DNA of 64,000 bases from Polytrichum commune (GCA_950295325.1 OX485808.1:18558527-18622526), one strand, 5' to 3'. Numbered from the stretch's first letter, positions 47,229 through 59,041 are shown. The notes: a model not told the origin generated them from the sequence alone. Translations and numbers: made by a program.

Positions 47229-48897
47229 AACATTATTGACACCTATCTAAATATCTACAAACTATATGCAACCTAATCATCAAGATCACACACTCTACCA
47301 CATCATTGTCTACGTAAGGATTATGACCAATTTGGGCAAACCTATAGGTAGGAGTTGGCATTGATGCGTTTGTCATAACCTGAGCCATATTCTTCACATA
47401 TACACACTACAACAGAACACGTCTTTTACAACAGGGTTTTTCAACTTCTACAAGTGAAAAAACCCGGACTTTACTGACGTGGAAAACGACCAGTCGCTTC
47501 GGACAAGAAGTAAAGTGTGCCTGTACAGGCAAACCATTATGTGGAGAATTCATGATTTCCTTTTTTTGCAAAACCAAATTATCATTGTTGGAATGCAAAT
47601 CAAAATGAACAAATACAAGTTACCAGAATCTATGTTAAAATTGTAAAACTTACATACGCAATTGATTTTTCCTTACAACCTTCTTCACAAGCTCTTCATC
47701 AGAATTGTCGTCAACAATTTGTGGCTCCAACAATGGGCTTTGACACTGGATCATGCAAAGGAGACAAAATGGTATAAAATAGCGTCAAGTCCTCCTTTGT
47801 ATGTGATTAGATGGCGACCATTGCGTTTGCACACATGAATAAACGCACCTGCCAATGAAACATGTGTTGAGTCAATTAATCTACACAAGTGTGACATATT
47901 TGGATTGAAAAATTTAAGGATTGATGAAGCAAAAAACAAAGACCAACCTTATTTTGCTCAATTTAGCTTGTAAGCAAATGGTTGTTTATAGTCAGACAAC
48001 TCCAAAAAAAGAAGTGGGTCAAGCAACCAAGAAGAAATTGTGCATGGGAATTAGACACCTCCATCTAGAAGATCTTTGTGTGGAAATTAGACAACTCCAA
48101 CTTGAATATATGAATATGAGTTAGACAACTCCCAGCAGATGGATGTTATTTATGGGACGTAATTAAAACACTCTCACCGAATAAATGGATCTAGTTGGAA
48201 TTTGTTTTTTCCAAGTAGAAGAATAGATGAATCAATCAAGTTGGAATTAGACGATACTAATTAGAAGAATAGACGAATGCATTAAGTTGGAATTAGATAG
48301 TTCCAACTAGTGGATTGTGATTAAGCCAAAATATAGAAGATTCGTAATAAAACCAAAATTATAGTTATGAATAGAATACTTTTACTATATGAGAAATAGA
48401 AAGTAAAAGTAGTGTTTTGGCATAAAAGGGAGTTGGGGGAAGGAGAGAAGATCTTAAGCTCAGGTGGTTCAAGCTCATAGTAATCACAATATTGTGTTTA
48501 AGTTGTAAAGCTTTGTTAATTTACAAAGTTTGAAAGTTCACAATATTGGTGTCTCATGTGCATTCATGATTCTATTTGTCTTGTCTAAAAGAGGAACGTA
48601 ACAACAAGCCACTAAAAAATACTTAGTACAACCGAAACAATTTGAAAGTATGTTAAAAACCAACATGTAGATGCGTAGGCATCAAGGACAACAAATAGAG
48701 GTGTTGCCAAAGCCTCAATCAAAATTTGCATAGATTCAAAGTTCTTTCTCTAGCACCTCTCCATGACACTTTCCCGTTCATAAGTTGCATGCTCATGGAT
48801 GTGAGAATAAACTTTATGTGTAGTGCCTCAACATCCAGCTCAAACTTCGCATCATTCTTTTGAAAAGCAAACCTTGACATGGAATTCAAATGAACAC
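47229..48897. other. Intergenic, no gene seen
   Basis: No supported gene. The interval 48000-48310 is a degenerate tandem array, listed separately. Confidence 0.4.
48000..48310. repeat. Degenerate tandem array with 'ttagacaactcc' motifs
   Basis: Blocks such as 'ggaattagacacctcc', 'gaaattagacaactcc' and 'ggaattagatagttcc' recur about six times, with 'agaagaatagatgaat' spacers in the right half. Spacing is irregular (about 45-65 bp). Confidence 0.5.
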
Positions 48898-49223
48898 TGT
48901 GGGAGCCCAATATTCTATGGAAATACGGAAATACGGAAATACGGATCCATTTTCCGTATTTTACCCTTCCCGTATGAGGGTAATAGGGTCTCTTAGCATA
49001 GATTAATTGTACTAGGAAATAAGGCGTTCTAAACCCGCCTCGCACGATAAAAATGATAAAAAAGGTATTATTACCGGTCCGTCAAATTGGACAAGGGGGA
49101 CCGTTTGATCATGGTCCGGACCAAGTAACGGTTACGCCACGTTCAACTAACGGTCCGGAAGTGGAGAGACGGTTACAACGGACTTATGACGGTTGGGGGA
49201 AAACCGTTGGTAAAACCGCCGGA

Positions 49224-50009
49224 CAGGGTTGTCTATTGTGTCGTGACGGAGGCTAATCTCAGCATAATGTCGTGCCGTCACGACACGTATCCGTCACGAC
49301 ATTATGCCAGATGCTGTCTTTATCCTGACGGACTTGAATTTTACCGAATTTTGTGTGTAATTACATTACCCCATTTCGGACATGTAGGATGTAAGATGTC
49401 CACGTGTGATGACATGTCAGCAAAGTAGAGGTAAAGTGGGGAAAAAATTACTAGCGCCTGTCCGCCCCGTTCCCCCCCCCCCCCCGTCCGCCCCCGTTCC
49501 CAACCCCCGTCAGAAAAAAAAAAAAAAAAAACTTGTTCCCCCCCCTCCGCCCCCGTTCCCGCCCCCGTCCGCTCCGTTCCCCCCCTTTCCCAACCCCCAT
49601 CCGCAAAAAAAAAACAAAAAAAACCAAACCCCGTTCCCCCCCCCCTGTCTGCCCCGTTCCCGCCCCCGTCTGCCCCGTTCCCCCCCCCCGTCCGCCCCTG
49701 TTCCCACCCCGTCCGCCCCCGTTCCCGCCCCGTCCGCCCCACCCTCGTCCCCCATCCGCCCCACACCCTCCTTAGTCATATTTTACTACTTTGATTTTAA
49801 CAAAATGATAAACATAATGGCAAAATGGTTTACCTGGCGCTAGGCATATCCACGTCCACGTCGGCCTTTTTTTGCCACATAGGACGCCACCTTGGCTAGA
49901 AGGTAAGTATTTTACCCACCCTACTAGCTTCCCCCTAGGTTGACCCTACGTGCACCCTATTGTGTCGTGACGGCACGACACCGTCATGACGTCGGGATAG
50001 ACAACCCTG
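49224..50009. mobile_element. TIR DNA element inserted in the 5' LTR
   Basis: It starts CAGGGTTGTCTATTGTGTCG and ends GATAGACAACCCTG. The 3' LTR lacks this segment, which defines the insertion. Flanks read CCGCCGGA on the left and CCGCCGTT on the right, a possible 8-bp target duplication with two differences. Both ends are crowded with CpG-rich palindromes (GTCGTGACGGCACGAC and relatives). No transposase frame is present, so it is non-autonomous. Confidence 0.7.
49458..49772. repeat. C-rich minisatellite with A-runs
   Basis: About 15 units of the type CCCCGTCCGCCCCGTTCCCG, split by two A-runs near 49514 and 49604. The complementary strand is G-rich enough for G-quadruplex formation. Proline-rich and Gly/Arg-rich frames over it are composition artefacts. 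Confidence 0.8.
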
Positions 50010-50302
50010 CCGCCGTTTTCCGTTAAAACGAACGGTAACAGGGGAAGGAAAAGGGAGGAAGGATATTTAAGGGTCCCTTCCTTCTCCTCCCCACTTTTTC
50101 GCAAGAAGAAAAAGATTGTTGAGAGAACGAGTGGTGAGGCTGTTTTTTTTCGAGCCGCCAGCAGTTGGATTGCTGGGACTCTGTAATTTCCAGTTACCGG
50201 CAGTTGGCTTGCCGGGACTTCGTAGCAGTTAAGCGGAAGAGAGGGAATCCGGAGGGGAGAGAATTTCCGTAGTTGAGACCGAAGTGGAGAGAAGATAGGA
50301 AA

Positions 50303-53213
50303 ATGCCGGAAGCACGGGAAGAGGATCGGAGGGAACCCATCCCGGTTCCGCTCAAAGCCCTCATCCCTGCAATTCCGAGGGAGGACGGGGAGCTGCAGGA
50401 GCTAGCGGAGGATCTCCGGGTTATGGGCTGCGCGGGGTTGCTCGCCAAACCCTGGAACCTCCGAGCGGAAGATACCCTCCGGGAGTTCAAGTTCGAGAGA
50501 GGGAATCAGTGGCTAGGAACCAAGAGGAAGGATCCGTATAGTTGGACTCCGGATGTTTGGAATAGGGTCTACGGGTTTCCGAGGGGAATTGCAAAGGGAT
50601 GGGCCGGCCGCCGCGATGGCCTGTTCGCCGGAAAGTTTAGAGGGGACGCGGACCCGAAGGACGGTTTTCACCCCGGGAACTGCCGGAACCTTAGAGAGCG
50701 GAGGGTATTAGAGTTCCTCCTGCCCATCCTTAACCCGGACAAGCCTAAGCGGATTAGCCTTACCATGGCTAACACCCTGTTCGGTGCTATGTCCGGGGTC
50801 CGGCCCGTGAATTTGTTGAGTAGCAACATTATGGAAGAGAAAGAAGCAAGATAGAGCACATAACGACATCAAACAACTCCGGAGAGGAAGAGGAAGAATG
50901 CCGAAGAAGAACACCGAAGAGAGCTCTCCGAAGGTCGGCCACGGTAATAGGGTCCACTGCCACGGCTTTACACACCTTACGCGCGGTTATAGGTCCTATT
51001 ACCCACGGCAATGGGTACCCAGCGGGTTAGCAAAGGAAAACTTAGAATTTAGGAAGGAGAACTATTATATAAGGATGAAAGGACTTATGTAAGAGGTATA
51101 TAAGGGTATATAGGGTTATTAGGAAGTATGTATTACATTCTATTAGCATAGTATGTAAGATTTTGAGGATGAATGAATATCCAAGGAAGCATGATTATGG
51201 AATAGGTAGAATGTAGGATTTTTAGGAAGCACGATTATGGAATATATGGGAATTTTAGATATTAAACTCAAGGAGACATTATGAAAACATTAAGGGGAAT
51301 ATAGGAATATGGTACATTCTACTATCATGATCATTAATCAATCAACATGAAGATTTGATTGATCTCCAAAAAGAATTTAGAATGTAGCCACAACAAGGAG
51401 TTAGGGAAATCTTGGAATTATGAACATTAAGGTGATGAAACGGTTGTAACCGTTTAGGATAGGAATCATCTACATATATCAAAGATAGTAGTATCTAGGA
51501 AAGTGGAAGTTAACAACCACTTAGTATAGATTTTGGATAGGAAGAAAAGACTATATAAGAGAAGCAATTTAGGAGACCTATACCTCATTTTCTACACAAC
51601 GAAGTTATCTTAAATTTGAGTGTAAAAAACACTTGAGTTTCTTTGTACCTCTCCTCTCGGAGCATTTTTGCAATACATTATCTTTTCTACAAATATGTGT
51701 GATCTTTCTACCTCTCTCTCAAATTATCTTACAAGTTTGTTAAGCGGTACTTGGAACTTAAAGTGATTGAGCAACCGAGAGTAGAGTAGATTGAGTAGAC
51801 TCTTTTGAGAAAGAACTCAAAAGATAGTGTGAGGGTGAGAACAAAGCGCTCAAGACATTTTGGAGAATCAATGGAACTTTGAGAGAGATCGATATGAGAA
51901 AGCAATTATCAATTTATACAACTTGACTGAAGGAAGCAAGATTATCTCTCAAAGCGGAACTTATCATTGATCTCCTCAAAAGGGAATTATAACTATACAT
52001 GTGATTGAATGATTGAAGAATTATATGCATGTTATTATTTAAGCAAAATCACTTAACGATTACAAACTCCTTCAAAAGAGGAGGAGCTTATTATTGAAAA
52101 CTATATAATTGACTTATAAGTATTATACATATTATTCTACATATTGATTGTTGAACTCATGATTAACAAGAATGATGAAGATATTAATTCACATCAAAGT
52201 TTGAATACATATGAATGAAGTAATATTGATATAAGATAATCTACTTATTATAATGGTTATTGAACCTCTTCATTTTAAGATACTTTGTGAGTTGTTGGAT
52301 GTCATTAACAATCGGAGAAGAGTTCTTCTCTCTTGAGTAAAACTCAAGAGAGTATAATTATTCTTGTTATTAAAATACTTTGAAGTTCAACGTGACATGC
52401 AAAACAATTAATGAAGTGTTCATGAACTTATAACTACTATATGCATAATTGTCAAGTTACAATATTATACGTAGTAACACTTGAGCTTAAAAAGGAAGAC
52501 TCAAGAATATTATATCTTCTTCATCATTATAAGATACTATCATTTATGTGATTGATGCTTATGAATTACGAGTCTTAAAGACTCGTATGATTTATTGAAA
52601 ACTATATTATTATCGAGGATATTGTTACACCTCTTGAAGCTTTATTTAAATCTAATGGTTCTTATTATCAATGATGCCTTACATTGAGAGTAAGAATTAA
52701 GATAATGAGATTGTGTTCACTCCAATAATTATATTCATATCATAAGGAGAAGAGAGGGATTATTAATTCGAGACCGAACATATTAATGAGGCACGGTAGT
52801 TCTCAAGCGAATATAAATTTACGTGATGTCTCACCGTGAGTCTTCTTGAGCTAATTTGCAAGAGAACGACCCACGGGGTGCATCAAAATTGGGGGCTGAT
52901 AATTCAAGAAATAGTAGGGCGGGCCCTCCCCCATATAGGCCGGAAACCCTCCTTCCTCTCCCCCTTCATTCTGCAACTCTATCAGCACTTTGACTGCATT
53001 ACGGCCGAAGAGGAGGACCTGCTGATGATAGCGGCGGACGAGGTCACCTACAAGCTCCATCCGGAAGTCGGAGACCTCGAGACGGAAACTTCCAGCGACC
53101 CCATCATTCCAGAAGCGCCTCCCTCTTCACCCGGAAGCCCGCTGTGGGAGTCCAAATTTGACGGAAATACGGAAATACGGATCCATTTTCCATATTTTTG
53201 CTTACCTTCGTAA
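50303..53213 (+). pseudogene. Gag-like or 'putative plant transposon protein' ORF split by a solo LTR
   Basis: The frame opens with ATG at 50303, runs 170 codons to 50813, and resumes in the same frame at 52891 once the 2-kb insertion is ignored. It ends at 53213, inside the 3' LTR; total about 277 codons. Visible motifs are YSWTPDVWNRVYGFPRG, PKRISLTMANTLFGAMSG and a continuation LIIQEIVGRALPHIG. Composition and motif style resemble the plant transposon-protein domain found in LARD-type elements. No protease, reverse transcriptase or integrase accompanies it. Similarity is judged from memory only. Confidence 0.55.
50814..52885. mobile_element. Solo LTR, about 2.07 kb
   Basis: It starts TGTTGAGT and ends GTGCATCA. 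Flanking pentamers are GAATT (50809-50813) and AAATT (52886-52890), a 5-bp target duplication with one change. Removing it restores the host ORF frame. Inside are TATA-like sites ('gactatataagag' near 51550) and no coding capacity. Lack of a second LTR and internal domain points to unequal recombination. Confidence 0.75.
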
Positions 53214-53678
53214 GGACAATAGGGTCTCTTAGGTTAAAATTTAGGGTACTGGGAATTAGGGCGATCTAAATCCGTCTTACACGATAAAAAGAAAAAAAAA
53301 TGTATGATTACCGGTCCGGTAGATTGGATTAGGGGGACCGTTTGATCATGGTCCGGACCGCTGGGCCGGACCAAATAACGGTTATGCCACGTTCAACTAA
53401 CGGCCCGGAAGAGGAGAGACAGTTACAACGGACTTATGATGATGGGGGGGGGGGGGAAAGAACGCCGTTGGTAAAATTGTTCATTATACCGTTGGTGACA
53501 ACCGCCGGAAAACAGTTGACAACCGTTTTCCGTTAAACCGAACGGTAACAGGGGAAGGAAGAGGGAGGAAGGATACTTAAGGGTCCCTTCCTTCTCCTCC
53601 CCATTTTTTTCTCTCTGATCACAAAAGGCAAGTTGTTGAGAGAACGAGTGGTGAGTTTGCCGTCATTTTGAGCCGCCA
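53143..53678 (+). repeat. 3' LTR of the non-autonomous element
   Basis: It starts TGTGGGAGTCCAAA and aligns with 48898-50160 minus the insertion there. It ends GAGCCGCCA exactly where the Gypsy LTR begins (TGTCGCG), so the Gypsy element inserted at or very near its end. No clear polypurine tract precedes it. Confidence 0.8.
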
Positions 53679-54651
53679 TGTCGCGCACCTCTCCATGAGG
53701 AGTGGCCGAAACACCATGGGCACAAGGGGGACCCCGGAGTGACACCCGGGACTTGTGGCGCCGTTGGTGAGAGGGCCCAAGTGATCCTAGTGTGGGTGAG
53801 GTCCCCGGGCGTTGGGAACGTCTCCCATCCACGAAGACTAGGAGGCACAAGGGTAAGGCCATGAGCTATGCGTAGCTCATGGCGTGGTGATTCTAGAATG
53901 CTCAAGAACACCTCAATCGGAGGTGTGAGCTAGGAGTTATGGCCATTTGAGTGGGGCGCTGTCCCGGGACAGCGCCCTGGTACAGCAGTGCCTGGGAGTG
54001 ATTCCCGGGACTGCCAAGGTTCAAACAGGCATAACTTCCTCAATACTTGCCCGAATGGGGCAAGTGAGGAGTCCATCGGCATCTACGTGAAGCGTAGATG
54101 AAGATGAAGTGGTTGGTTGTTATGATTAGACATCATAAAAGGAAGTTATGATGGTCTGAAGCTGCTGGGGGGTTTCTAGGCCCAGCAGCTAAAGGAAAAT
54201 GTCCACTTGGCCCCAACTCTTGGTAGAGAGACAAGAGGTTGGTTGACGGTGGGGTAGGGGCCCCGCGTGAAGTCCTAGAGGCTTATATGGGTGAGGTGGT
54301 GTGGCCTCACCCACCCGAGGCCGAACGGCAAGGCCTCCATGGGTTTTGGCCTATTGTGAGGCCATAGTTGCCTAGTATGGTTCGGGTTGTTGTAGTGTTG
54401 CTCCGGCAACGCGATGATCAACATAAGATTGGACTTCCATGGATGGAAGTCCACATTGGGGAAATGGGTTACCGATTAAGGGGTGAGTCCCGAAAGCAAA
54501 GTAGGAGGGTTGGTTCCCTCCTATGAACTATTGGTCCGGGGTAAGAGGAGCTATCCATTAGCATGGCGGAATGCGAAGGGTTAGCGCTCGTAACCTTTGC
54601 TAGAAACGAAAATTGGCAAGATTATTAAGGGACCTAGCAAGGGTTGCGACA
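53679..54651 (+). repeat. 5' LTR of Gypsy copy 1
   Basis: A 973-bp LTR with perfect terminal inverted hexamers TGTCGC...GCGACA. Near full-length homology, in inverse orientation, to 58065-59041. Followed at once by a primer-binding site. Confidence 0.9.
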
Positions 54652-54653
54652 TT

Positions 54654-54665
54654 TGGTATCAGAGC
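54654..54665 (+). other. Primer-binding site, initiator tRNA-Met type
   Basis: TGGTATCAGAGC begins two bases after the LTR end, the usual PBS of plant LTR retrotransposons. Confidence 0.9.
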
Positions 54666-55304
54666 AGGGTTCCAATATTTGAGCTAGCACTTTGAGGTAG
54701 ACATGGCTATCAAAAATGCGGGTTATGATGGTGAGCCCGGGGTTTCCAAAAGGTTGTGAGGCTCAAATTGGAACAAGGATCATGTGCAAGTGGATTGTGA
54801 CCATACCATTGATTCTAATGACAATGGTGGGCATGAGGGTGGATTCGGTGAGGAAAAGGGAGGAGTGCTTTGAAAGGGCTCCCGCAAACCTCGAAAAGTA
54901 ATCGGGGGCTAGAATACCGAATGCATCCGAAAGCTTGGACGGTGGTAATGTTGGATTGAAATTCCAATCCAAATTGCTTAGAATGTGGTGAAGTTGGAAT
55001 GGGTGCAAATGCGGCACTCAAGGCTTTTAGGCCTATGTCTGCAATTTAACCACCATAATGAATGGCATAACTAAAATTGACTAGTTGGCTAAGAAACACA
55101 TCGTTTTAGATGGGGCTTCAAAAGTGGGTGGTGAATACCATGTTCAACTCCCCAAAGCTTCTTGAGGACGTATCGGGAATCTTTAAGATTTGAAGAACAT
55201 TGAAGCCGATGGTCCCGAAATGAAGTTGGGCGGCGCATCACCACAAAGTGGGTTTTAGCCGATATTGGTCCCAAAGAAATGGGCGAAAGTAGTTTGGCCC
55301 ATTA

Positions 55305-55600
55305 TACCAAGGCAAAACATACTCGTGCCGCGGACGGAATGTTGGGAGGTGGGTTGATCCTACCAAGGCAATTCATGTTCGTGCCGCGGACAAAGTGTGA
55401 AAGGTGGCTTTGTACTACCAAGGCAAATCATGTTTGTTCCGCGGACAAACTATTAGAAATTGGTTTTGTGGCACCAAACCAATTTGTCCCGCGGACGGAA
55501 TGTTTAAAGTTGGGTTTGCGGACCAAGCCAAAGCAAGTTGCCGAGGACGGAATGTTGGACGATGGCTTTGTGACCAAGGCTAGTAGCCTTAAGCCGAGGC
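55305..55600 (+). repeat. Minisatellite in the gag region of Gypsy copy 1
   Basis: About five units of roughly 60 bp, each with 'accaaggcaa', 'ccgcggac' and a 'ggtggctttgt'-type block. The minus-strand copy has only one or two such units near 63140-63230, so the array expanded in this copy. Confidence 0.65.
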
Positions 55601-56362
55601 CAAGTCTCATGGATTGACAAAGAGTCAACAAACTCCTTGATGAGCCGAAGCTCATAAGGTGTTGGGGCTTGCCGACGCCTATAGTGGGCAAGCTTATTAA
55701 TGTGCGGTCTCTAAGGGTGAACCCCATGAAATAAGGTAATGGCGATGTCTTTCACATTATAACATGGGACATTGGAATTTGTGGATATTTTACACTATGT
55801 AAAATGGATGAGGTGCCCTCACTTTGGAGGACACCTTCTTTGAAACTCACATGAAAGATGTGAGGCGCAAGCCGGTGAGCTTGCGGTGCATTTGTGATGT
55901 GCCATGATGGCAAAGAATTGAACTACAAATTGACAAGGACTCCTATGGTAGGAGGACCCAAGTTGAATTTGGTCTTAATGGACCAAAGGAAAAATGGAAA
56001 ACACAATGGTTGTGGTTCACTTGGAGCAACTCCAAAGAACTTATGGGGAGGCTAGGAAAGATGGGCCTCCCCCAAACCATACTTGTGGGATGTTGGTGAG
56101 ATACAAGAATGTATTCACCAATGTGTTGCTCAAAATGTTACCGCCAAGGAGTGAATTGCAACTTTGCTCAAGAAGAGATTGAGTTATTGAGGCATGTGGT
56201 GACAAAAGGAGTTGGTGGACAAACATGAAGAATGTCAAGGCAATCCAAAAGGAGAATTGGCCCTTGACTCAAAAAAGACTTAGGTCATTGGTTGGCCTAG
56301 CCAACTACTACCACCACTTCATTCTAGATTTGTTTTAAGGTTTCTAGGACCTTAGTCAACTT

Positions 56363-56843
56363 ATTGAAGAAATGGCTATCCCAAGAGTGGGATGAGCCTT
56401 GTCACCAAGCCTTTGGGAAGCTCAAGAGCAAGTTCCCTTCACAAGATGTGGTTAAATTTCCGGGTTTTCATAAGCATTTTGAGGTGCACATGGAGACGAA
56501 GGACTTTACCATTGGCGGATGTTGATCCAAGATGGATGCCCATTGCATATGGGAGCATTAAGCTTAAAGGTTGTCAAACCTTGTGCGACTTGTGAAAGAA
56601 ATGGCTATCCCAAGAGTGGGATGAGCCTTGCCATCAAGTCTTTGAGAAGCTTAAGAGCAAGTTCTCTTCGCCGCCCGTGCTCAAGTTCGCGGAGTTTGAC
56701 ATACCTTTTGAGGTGCATACGGGGGCGAGTGACTTTACCATTGGCGGATGTTGAGGCAAGATGGATGGCCATGGCATATGAGAGCATGAAGCTCGATGGT
56801 TGTCCCACCTTGTGCGACTTGTGGAAGAAATGGCTATCCCAAG
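56363..56843 (+). repeat. Tandem RNase H-leader repeats, Gypsy copy 1
   Basis: Units of about 230 bp start near 56365, 56597 and 56825, each with 'gaaatggctatcccaag'. The first two continue through 'gactttaccattggcgga' and a 'ttgtgcgacttgtg' end block. The third is cut at 56844 by an inverted LTR. Confidence 0.8.
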
Positions 56844-57232
56844 TGTCGCAACCCTTGCTAGGTCCCTTAACAATCTTGCCAATTTTCGTTTCTAGCAAAG
56901 CTTACGAGCGCTAACCATTCGCATTCCGCCATGCTAATGGTTAGCTCCTCTTACCCCGGACCAATAGTTCATAGGAGGGAACCAACCCTCCTACTTTGCT
57001 TTCGGGACTCACCCCTTAATTGGTAACCCATTTCCCCAATGTGGACTTCCATCCATGGAAGTCCAATCCTATGTTGATCATCGCATTGCCGGAGCAACAC
57101 TACAACAACCCGAACCATACTAGGCAACTATGGCCTCACAATAGGCCAAAGCCCATGGAGGCCTTGCCGTTCGGCCTCGGGTGGGTGAGGCCACACCACC
57201 TCACCCATATAAGCCTCTAGGACTCTACACGG
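56844..57232 (-). repeat. Inverted LTR fragment, Gypsy family
   Basis: It starts exactly with the LTR terminus (TGTCGCAACCC, reverse orientation) and runs 389 bp, stopping after 'ctctacacgg'. The full LTR at 58065-59041 continues beyond this point. A clean terminus on one side and a broken edge on the other suggest an insertion followed by a deletion. Confidence 0.8.
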
Positions 57233-58064
57233 CGCTGTGGGAACCGCCACCGCGTTGGAGACCGCATAGCCTTTTCTCAAAGGATGGTTGAGGCATCACG
57301 GGTTGCCACAAGTGATTGTGTGGGATCAAGATCCAAAGTTCACAAGTGCATTTTCAATGCATTTCTCTAAGGAGGTCGGAATGAAACTAAGGTTTAGCAC
57401 GGCCTTGCATTCCCAAATGAATGGGAAAGCGGAGCATGTGAATGGAGTCTTGAAACAATACTTGAGGAACTTGGTGGGGGCGGACCAAGGAGATTGGGCG
57501 GACTATGTGGGTCGAGCGGAGTGTAATTGCAATGTAGCCACGCACTTGGCTACCAAGGGGTGGTCTTTGGTGGTGGCTTATGGAGTGGATGCGCTCCAAC
57601 CTATTAACCTAGCTCTCGAGGGGGCACATTCAACACTAGAGTTCAACCAAGATGGTGAGGACTTGGCTAAGGAGCAAAAAAACAAGTCTTGGAGATGACC
57701 AAGTTGTTGGTGGAGAAAGCCCGAAGGTGGTACGAAGTGCGAATCAATGCCGGAAGACGCAAAGTGGACAATGAGGTGGGCCAATAAGGTGTTGTTGAAT
57801 GTGAACAACTTCACTTACCCGAAAGGCCTCACTCCAAAGTTTATGTCCAAAATTGGAGCTCCGTTTCCCATTGTGGAACAAGTGTTCAAGGACATGTATA
57901 AGTTGGAATTACCGCCCGAGATCAAAGTGCATCCCATATTTCATGTCTCATTCCTAAAGTCATTTAAGGACGACACCTTGTGGCCCGAACACAAGCAAGT
58001 GATTAGGCCACCTCCCGACCTTGTGGACATCATTTGGAACATGAGGTAGGAGGGCATCGTCAAG
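57233..58064 (+). pseudogene. Gypsy integrase C-terminal half and chromodomain edge (plus strand)
   Basis: The frame 57288-57698 reads HHGLPQVIVWDQDPKFTSAF, QMNGKAEHVNGVLKQYLRNL and NCNVATHLATKGWS. These are the integrase catalytic-core end with its Asp and Glu, then the C-terminal domain (YKLELPPEIKVHPIFHVSFL, ending IIWNMR at 58047). It starts mid-integrase after the LTR fragment and is cut at the start of the chromodomain by the inverted LTR at 58065. Frameshifts are present. Confidence 0.8.
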
Positions 58065-59041
58065 TGTCGCAACCCTTGCTAGCCCCCCCTTGACCATCTT
58101 GCCAATTTTCAATTCTAGCAAAGGTTACGAGCGCTAACCCTTCGCATTCCGCCATGCTAATGGATAGCTCCTCTTACCCCGGACCAATAATTCATAAGAG
58201 GGAACCAACCCTCCTACTTTGCTTTCGGGACTCACCCCTTAATCGGTAACCCATTTCCCCAATGTGGACTTCCATCCATGGAAGTCCAATCCTATGTTGA
58301 TCATCGCATTGCCGGAGCAACACTACAACAAGCCGAAGCATACTAGGCAACTATGGCCTCACAATAGGCCAAAGCCCATGGAGGCCTTGCCGTTCGGCCT
58401 CGGGTGGGTGAGGCCACACCACCTCACCCATATAAGCCTCTAGGACTCTACACGGGACCCCTACCCCACCGTCAAGAGACCTCTTGTCTCTCTACCAAGA
58501 GTTGGGGCCAAGTGGACATTTTCCCTTAGCTGCTGGGCCTAGAACCCCCCCAGCAGCTTCAGACCATCATAACTTCATTGTGTGATGTCTGATCATAACA
58601 ACCAACCACTCCATCCTCATCTACGCTTCACGTAGATGCCGATGGACTCCTCGCTTGCCCTATTCGGGCAAGTCTTGAGGAAGTTATGCCTGTTTGAACC
58701 TTGGCAGTCCCGGGAATCACTCCCAGGCACTGCTGTACCAGGGCGCTGTCCCGGGACAGCACCCCACTCAAATGGCCAGAACTCCTAGCTCAGACCTCCG
58801 ATTGAGGTGATCTTGAGCATTCTAGAATCACCACGCCATGAGCTATGCGCATAGCTCATGGCCTCACCCTCATGCCTCCTAGTCTTTGTGGGTGGGAGGC
58901 GTTCCCAACGCCCGGGGCCCTCACCCACACTAGGATCACTTGGGCCCTCTCACCAACGGCGCCACAAGTCCCGGGTGTCACTCCGGGGTCCCCCTTGTGC
59001 CCATGGTGTTTCGGGCACTCCTCATGGAGAGGTGCGCGACA
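58065..59041 (-). repeat. 3' LTR of Gypsy copy 2
   Basis: A 977-bp LTR in reverse orientation (plus strand TGTCGCAACC...GCGCGACA), homologous throughout to 53679-54651. It abuts the chromodomain edge of copy 1. Confidence 0.9.

Larger units (their letters stand above)
48898..50160 (+). repeat. 5' LTR of a non-autonomous LTR element
   Basis: It starts TGTGGGAGCCCAA and matches the 3' LTR at 53143-53678 block by block. Shared blocks are 'ggaaatacggaaatacgg', 'aatagggtctctta', 'gggggaccgtttgatcatgg', 'ccacgttcaactaacgg', 'ttttccgtta' and 'ttgagagaacgagtggtgag'. A TATA-like 'gatatttaagg' sits between purine-rich and pyrimidine-rich arms near 50070, a likely promoter. It is lengthened by a DNA element at 49224-50009. 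The right edge is put where similarity to the 3' copy stops (GAGCCGCCA). Confidence 0.8.
54703..56843 (+). pseudogene. Gypsy copy 1 gag-protease remnant with partial RNase H, RT core missing
   Basis: A gag-like start (ATG at 54703, MAIKNAGYDGEPGVSKR) decays quickly into stops and frameshifts. Near 56083 the text reads LVRYKNVFTNVL and LPPRSE, the usual lead-in to reverse transcriptase. After about 90 bp it is already at NVKAIQKENWPL and LRSLVGLANYYHHFI, which normally follow the polymerase core. The YxDD-bearing core is therefore deleted. Repeated RNase H-leader segments follow, and the inverted LTR end at 56844 cuts the third one. Confidence 0.8.

Noticed and set aside
49406-49843. Long proline-rich and Gly/Arg-rich frames on both strands
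   Set aside because: They are by-products of the CCGTCCGCCCC minisatellite. Composition is fully explained by the repeat and no family motif is present.
53533-53911. Minus-strand frames in the LTR of Gypsy copy 1
   Set aside because: The same frames recur in every LTR copy in matching orientation. They are non-coding LTR sequence with high GC and few stops.
55305-55600. Regular repeats considered as a CRISPR array
   Set aside because: The units are contiguous degenerate tandem repeats with no conserved repeat/unique spacer alternation, in a plant retroelement.
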